Source: Bacteroidia bacterium (lineage in GTDB: Bacteria > Bacteroidota > Bacteroidia > J057). Taken from it: 64,000 nucleotides of DNA. Positions 60,638 through 64,000 of the stretch are shown piece after piece. Below the pieces are notes generated by a model, which saw nothing but the letters and a program-made list of their open reading frames with translations, was not told the DNA's origin and made no database searches. The stretch is from NCBI GenBank assembly GCA_041391665.1, contig JAWKNO010000002.1, positions 1,922,001 to 1,986,000 of the forward strand, given 5' to 3'. A program made the translations under genes and the position numbers. The stretch's first letter is position 1; every line of letters begins with the position of its first letter.

Positions 60638-62254
60638 TCAGTCAGGTAAAAATACCAATTTTCCGGCAAATTTCCGGGTGTTGTTTTCTTTTTCCAGTAT
60701 GAGGATATAATAGATGCCAGGGCCACTTTCCAGAGTCAGATTGTACTGTAAGTGCATATTTCCAAAAGTCCATTCATCCCGAAAAACCACCCGTCCTGAA
60801 ATATCCGTCACCCTGATTACAGCCTCAAACCCTATGTTTTCAGGATTTTGAATCAGGGTAAAAGAATGGTTGGAAGGGTTGGGGAAAACAAAAAAATCAT
60901 TTTGCCCAAAAGGATCTTCCGCAAAAGGCACCGATTTGGTTTTGGTAAAACCCAGCTGTCTTAAAGCCTCCGGGCCAAAAGGGATCCCATATCCGAAATT
61001 GTTGTCAGGTGCGGCATACCTGTCAGCAGATTTTAATAACGCATCGCGGCGTTGTGTCCAGTTTGTCTGAGGCTGAGCCTGAATGATTGTTGCTGCCAGT
61101 CCGGCGACCAGGGGAGAAGCGAAGGAGGTTCCGTTGCTATTGCGCAATTCGCCCGAATAGATCAGGGTACGCACCCCCTCACCCATGGCGGTGAGGTCGG
61201 GTTTGATTCTGCCATCAGCCGTAGGGCCTCTGCTACTCGATGCGTAGAGGTTCCGGTTTTCATCTACTCCACCTATAGCCAGCACAGAGTCGCCATCTGC
61301 CGGTGCCTGAATCCCATCTTTGCCATAATTACCGGCACTGGTTACCACCAAAATACCTCTTGAAGCTGCAATATCTGCTGCCCGTGTAATCAGTGAGGTA
61401 TTTCCATCCAAATCACCCAACAAATAATCACCTTCTCCCGGATCAAAATATCGATATCCATAGCTGAGATTAAATATCTGGGCACCCAGACTGTCAGCCC
61501 ATTCTGCGGCAGTAATAAAAAGCGCTTCTTCAGCTTTGGTTTCTTCATAACTATTCTCCGTCCGGATCAGGATATAAGAAGCATCTGGTGCAGCGCCGAT
61601 GAGTTGTCCCGGCATATTGGCAGCCAATACCGACAGTACCTGCGTACCATGCCGGCACTGACTGCAAGGTTCAAACACATCTACATCGCCATCCACAAAA
61701 TCGCGGGTAGCAAGGAGGCGATTTTCTCTGAAAATATGTGCAAATCCTTCCAGGGAATCCACATTTGCAAAACCGTTGTCGAAGACCGCAATGATCACCC
61801 CTTGTCCGGTGAATCCATTACCATGCATCTGCTCAAGACCGAGCATTTGGAGCTGAGGAGCGTAGCGGTTGGATTGTGGAGGAAAAACCGGAGAAAGATC
61901 AGAAACATAGGTATGAAGCGTGGAACCAGGGCGAACAGATTGGACAAACGCCTGTTTTTGCGCCCATATCCATTGATCCGGAGTCATTGTGGCGAAAACG
62001 GCGTTTAGCCATCGGGATGTGGCGAGAATAGAAATTCCTGAGTTTTTGAGTGTTTGGACATAGACCTTGTTGACTGGAAGATCATAAAAATCAGGCGCAA
62101 TGCCCTGGTTCATGCGGTTGGAAAGTGCATGAGGGGAAAGCACGGGAATGTCATTGAGATTTTTATCCTTCAAAAATATCCAGCCATTCTCCTGGGCAGA
62201 GACTGGTTGAGAAAAAAGACATACCGGGATCAAGATGAGCAGGATCAATCGCAT
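60638..62254 (-). CDS. T9SS-secreted S8 subtilase
   Basis: A 538-residue protein with a signal peptide (1-20, ending QPVSAQ). The triad is Asp in IAVFDNGFANV near 156, His in RHGTQVLSV near 204 and Ser in NGTSFASPLVAG near 376, with the oxyanion Asn region in VVTSAGNYGKDG near 308. After the catalytic domain there is a T9SS type A sorting domain (FVFPNPSNHSFTLIQN, LESGPGIYYILILE). The Asp motif reads DNG where DTG or DSG is more common. It is a surface or extracellular protease, in a run with sdaAA on the same strand. Confidence 0.92.
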   Translation of the reverse strand: MRLILLILIPVCLFSQPVSAQENGWIFLKDKNLNDIPVLSPHALSNRMNQGIAPDFYDLPVNKVYVQTLKNSGISILATSRWLNAVFATMTPDQWIWAQKQAFVQSVRPGSTLHTYVSDLSPVFPPQSNRYAPQLQMLGLEQMHGNGFTGQGVIIAVFDNGFANVDSLEGFAHIFRENRLLATRDFVDGDVDVFEPCSQCRHGTQVLSVLAANMPGQLIGAAPDASYILIRTENSYEETKAEEALFITAAEWADSLGAQIFNLSYGYRYFDPGEGDYLLGDLDGNTSLITRAADIAASRGILVVTSAGNYGKDGIQAPADGDSVLAIGGVDENRNLYASSSRGPTADGRIKPDLTAMGEGVRTLIYSGELRNSNGTSFASPLVAGLAATIIQAQPQTNWTQRRDALLKSADRYAAPDNNFGYGIPFGPEALRQLGFTKTKSVPFAEDPFGQNDFFVFPNPSNHSFTLIQNPENIGFEAVIRVTDISGRVVFRDEWTFGNMHLQYNLTLESGPGIYYILILEKENNTRKFAGKLVFLPD

Positions 62255-62257
62255 AGT

Positions 62258-62286
62258 ATAAAAAAAAGGGAGACCAAAGCCTCCCT
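62258..62286 (-). terminator. Terminator after the membrane pyrophosphatase gene
   Basis: On the minus strand a 6-bp stem AGGGAG/CTCCCT (62267-62272 with 62281-62286) with an 8-base loop is followed by eight T, then the start of the subtilase gene. Confidence 0.75.
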
Positions 62287-62325
62287 AAAATATTGTTAAG
62301 AATCAGAATGTATCAGCACAAGGGC

Positions 62326-64000
62326 TCAGCATTCTGAATCAGGAACGACCATAAGAAGACTGTACAGAGAAAACGAAACATCGGGAAGCTGGGTGGGTTC
62401 GATACTTACACTTTCAGTATTTTGCGCACCTTTGTTTTTCGTTTCTTTTACAGGGTCTACCGAATCTTCATAGATCTGCTCTTTGGAAGTAGCGGGAACG
62501 TTCAATTCGTAGTTAGCCTTTTTATCAATAGAGGCTGTACCGTGAATCGTAGCAATTGACGGAGCAATTACCAGCGCAACGACAGACATCAGTTTCAGGA
62601 GGATATTGAGCGAAGGGCCGGAAGTATCTTTGAAAGGATCACCTACGGTATCTCCAACGACGGCAGCTTTGTGAGGGTCAGAGCCCTTGTAGTATTTTTG
62701 TCCGTTGATCTCAACCCCCTCTTCAAACATTTTCTTGGCGTTATCCCATGCACCGCCGGCATTGGACTGGAAAATCGCCATCAAAACCCCACTGGAGGTA
62801 ACACCGGCGAGCAATCCGCCGAGCATTTCAGGGCCTCCGATAAATCCTACGGATACCGGAGCTGCAAGTGCGAGCAAGCCGGGGAGGATCATTTCGCGGA
62901 TAGAGGCTTTGGTAGAAATTTCCACACATTTTGCGTATTCGGCTTTGCCTTCAGCTGCATGGAAAATAGCGAGATCCTCTTCATTCGCTTTGGACATATC
63001 AGAGTCATACTTGCGCATGATTGTCAGCGCCGCTTTCAGTTCAGGAATTGACAGGAATTGACGGCGAACCTCTTCGATCATCGACATAGCGGCACGACCT
63101 ACGGCATTCATAGAAAGCGCAGAGAACACAAAAGGAAGCATGGCACCGACCAGAAGTCCGGCCATTACGCGGGGCTGTGCAATGTCAATTACTTTGATGC
63201 CCGCCTGTTGCATGAAAGCGGCAAACAAGGCAAGCGCAGTAAGAGCAGCCGAAGCGATGGCAAAACCTTTACCAATGGCAGCTGTGGTATTTCCTACAGC
63301 ATCCAGTTTATCGGTACGTTTCCGCACTTCTTTGGGCAGTTCGGCCATTTCGGCAATACCACCTGCGTTGTCGGAGATGGGACCATAGGCATCAACTGCC
63401 AGCTGGATACCCGTATTGGCAAGCATACCTACCGCTGCGATCGCAATACCATAAAGGTCTGCGTAGGCATAAGAGATCAGAATTGCGGCGGCGATCAACA
63501 AAATGGGAATGGCCGTAGACATCATACCTACACCCAAACCAGCGATAATATTGGTAGCACTACCGGTAAGTGATTGTCTTACGATCGAGATTACAGGTTT
63601 TGTACCAGTACCCGTATAATATTCTGTAATTTTACCTACTCCCAGACCGGCAAGCAGACCGGCAATCACGGCGACAAACACCCCTACAGAGGTGATAGTT
63701 TTTCCACTTTCCAGTGTCCATGATTCGGGAAGCATTTGAACGATAATGAAATAGGAAAGGATTACCATCACTATAGCAGATCCAAATTCTCCTATATTAA
63801 GGGCTCTGTGCGGGCTACCCCCCTCTTTTACCTTTACGAAGAAAGTTCCAAAGATTGATACTAAAATCCCCACAGCGGCAAGGGTAAGTGGCAACAAAAT
63901 AGGTCCCATTCCGCCCATACCATCATTGGCAAATTCGCTTAAACCGACAAAAGCGCCACCCAATACCATTGTACCAATGATAGAGCCGACATAAGACTCA
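62326..64000 (-). CDS. hppA: Membrane-bound ion-pumping pyrophosphatase, K+-dependent type (N-terminally truncated by window)
   Basis: The frame is open to the right edge; 557 residues are visible, starting with ESYVGSIIG, which follows the pyrophosphate-binding region in the family. The visible part contains ITEYYTGT, the core motif DAYGPISDNAGGIAEMA, and GNTTAAIGKGFAIASAA: Ala and Gly at the two diagnostic sites mark the K+-dependent class, which includes Na+ and H+ pumps. Further landmarks are NAGGAWDNAKKMFEEG and VGDTVGDPFKDTSGPSLNILLKL. The protein hydrolyses pyrophosphate to pump ions across the inner membrane. After the last membrane helix there is a charged tail of about 70 residues, longer than usual. 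Confidence 0.95.
   Translation of the reverse strand, partial: ESYVGSIIGTMVLGGAFVGLSEFANDGMGGMGPILLPLTLAAVGILVSIFGTFFVKVKEGGSPHRALNIGEFGSAIVMVILSYFIIVQMLPESWTLESGKTITSVGVFVAVIAGLLAGLGVGKITEYYTGTGTKPVISIVRQSLTGSATNIIAGLGVGMMSTAIPILLIAAAILISYAYADLYGIAIAAVGMLANTGIQLAVDAYGPISDNAGGIAEMAELPKEVRKRTDKLDAVGNTTAAIGKGFAIASAALTALALFAAFMQQAGIKVIDIAQPRVMAGLLVGAMLPFVFSALSMNAVGRAAMSMIEEVRRQFLSIPELKAALTIMRKYDSDMSKANEEDLAIFHAAEGKAEYAKCVEISTKASIREMILPGLLALAAPVSVGFIGGPEMLGGLLAGVTSSGVLMAIFQSNAGGAWDNAKKMFEEGVEINGQKYYKGSDPHKAAVVGDTVGDPFKDTSGPSLNILLKLMSVVALVIAPSIATIHGTASIDKKANYELNVPATSKEQIYEDSVDPVKETKNKGAQNTESVSIEPTQLPDVSFSLYSLLMVVPDSEC

Noticed and set aside
59750..60649. A 299-residue plus-strand open frame opposite the serine dehydratase gene
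   Set aside because: It is an antisense shadow of a gene with clear Fe-S and family motifs; its translation is His/Cys-rich and has no family resemblance.

Overview
The window comes from a Bacteroidota chromosome, probably a Saprospiria- or Cytophagia-like, free-living aerobic heterotroph. The evidence is several large secreted proteins ending in type IX secretion (T9SS) sorting domains, a TonB/TonB-dependent receptor pair with a carboxypeptidase-regulatory-like N-terminus, the zinc-free ribosomal protein L33 next to the small DUF4295 protein, several -7 boxes of the phylum type TAnnTTTG, and weak ribosome binding sites. The genus cannot be fixed from sequence reading alone. No tRNA, rRNA, CRISPR array, insertion sequence or prophage was seen. 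Both window edges cut genes: a response regulator-cyclase at the left and a membrane pyrophosphatase at the right.

1-8.7 kb: a response regulator fused to a class III cyclase-like domain, an HExxH membrane protein and a secreted amidohydrolase form one run. A PAS-like/LuxR regulator follows, flanked on both sides by the same inverted repeat, and then a TonB protein with a PKD-like domain that overlaps its TonB-dependent receptor by one base. 8.7-21.9 kb: housekeeping and exported enzymes, namely phosphoesterase, PLP trans-sulfuration enzyme, FolB, a degenerate secreted phosphoesterase, a tiny protein that is only a signal peptide plus a T9SS tail, TPR lipoprotein, aminopeptidase P, a KAS III-like enzyme, a reprolysin-like T9SS protease, an M28 peptidase and a METTL21-like methyltransferase. 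22-29.2 kb: an export system of membrane-fusion protein, ABC ATPase and two tandem MacB/FtsX-type permeases. 29.2-32.8 kb: an SDR dehydrogenase overlapping a steroid 5-alpha-reductase-type membrane protein, an RDD protein with a second membrane protein, and ferritin.

32.8-44.2 kb: two paralogous lipoproteins of about 1000 residues (beta-propeller, HEAT repeats, cytochrome c domain) flank msrB, a T9SS propeller protein, a DUF3299-like protein and lgt. 44.2-49.3 kb: a minus-strand run of poorly characterised genes (lipoproteins, CAP domain, VOC-like, zinc ribbon, coiled coil). 49.5-53.3 kb: an alpha-L-fucosidase, a PIN toxin-antitoxin pair whose toxin has an in-frame stop codon, and a Tat-exported enolase-superfamily dehydratase. 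53.4-64 kb: a T9SS beta-helix protein, DUF4295-L33, a small lipoprotein and membrane protein ahead of a polysaccharide flippase, L-serine dehydratase alpha chain, a T9SS subtilase, and the C-terminal part of a K+-dependent-type membrane pyrophosphatase.

Much of the window serves the cell surface and secretion: lipoprotein maturation (Lgt), lipoprotein cytochromes, five T9SS cargo-type proteins, TonB uptake and ABC export. I found no clearly new defence or mobile system. The most interesting points are the paired inverted repeats around luxR, the stand-alone T9SS tail, the inactivated PIN toxin, two enzyme domains with lost catalytic residues, and the steroid-type enzyme pair.
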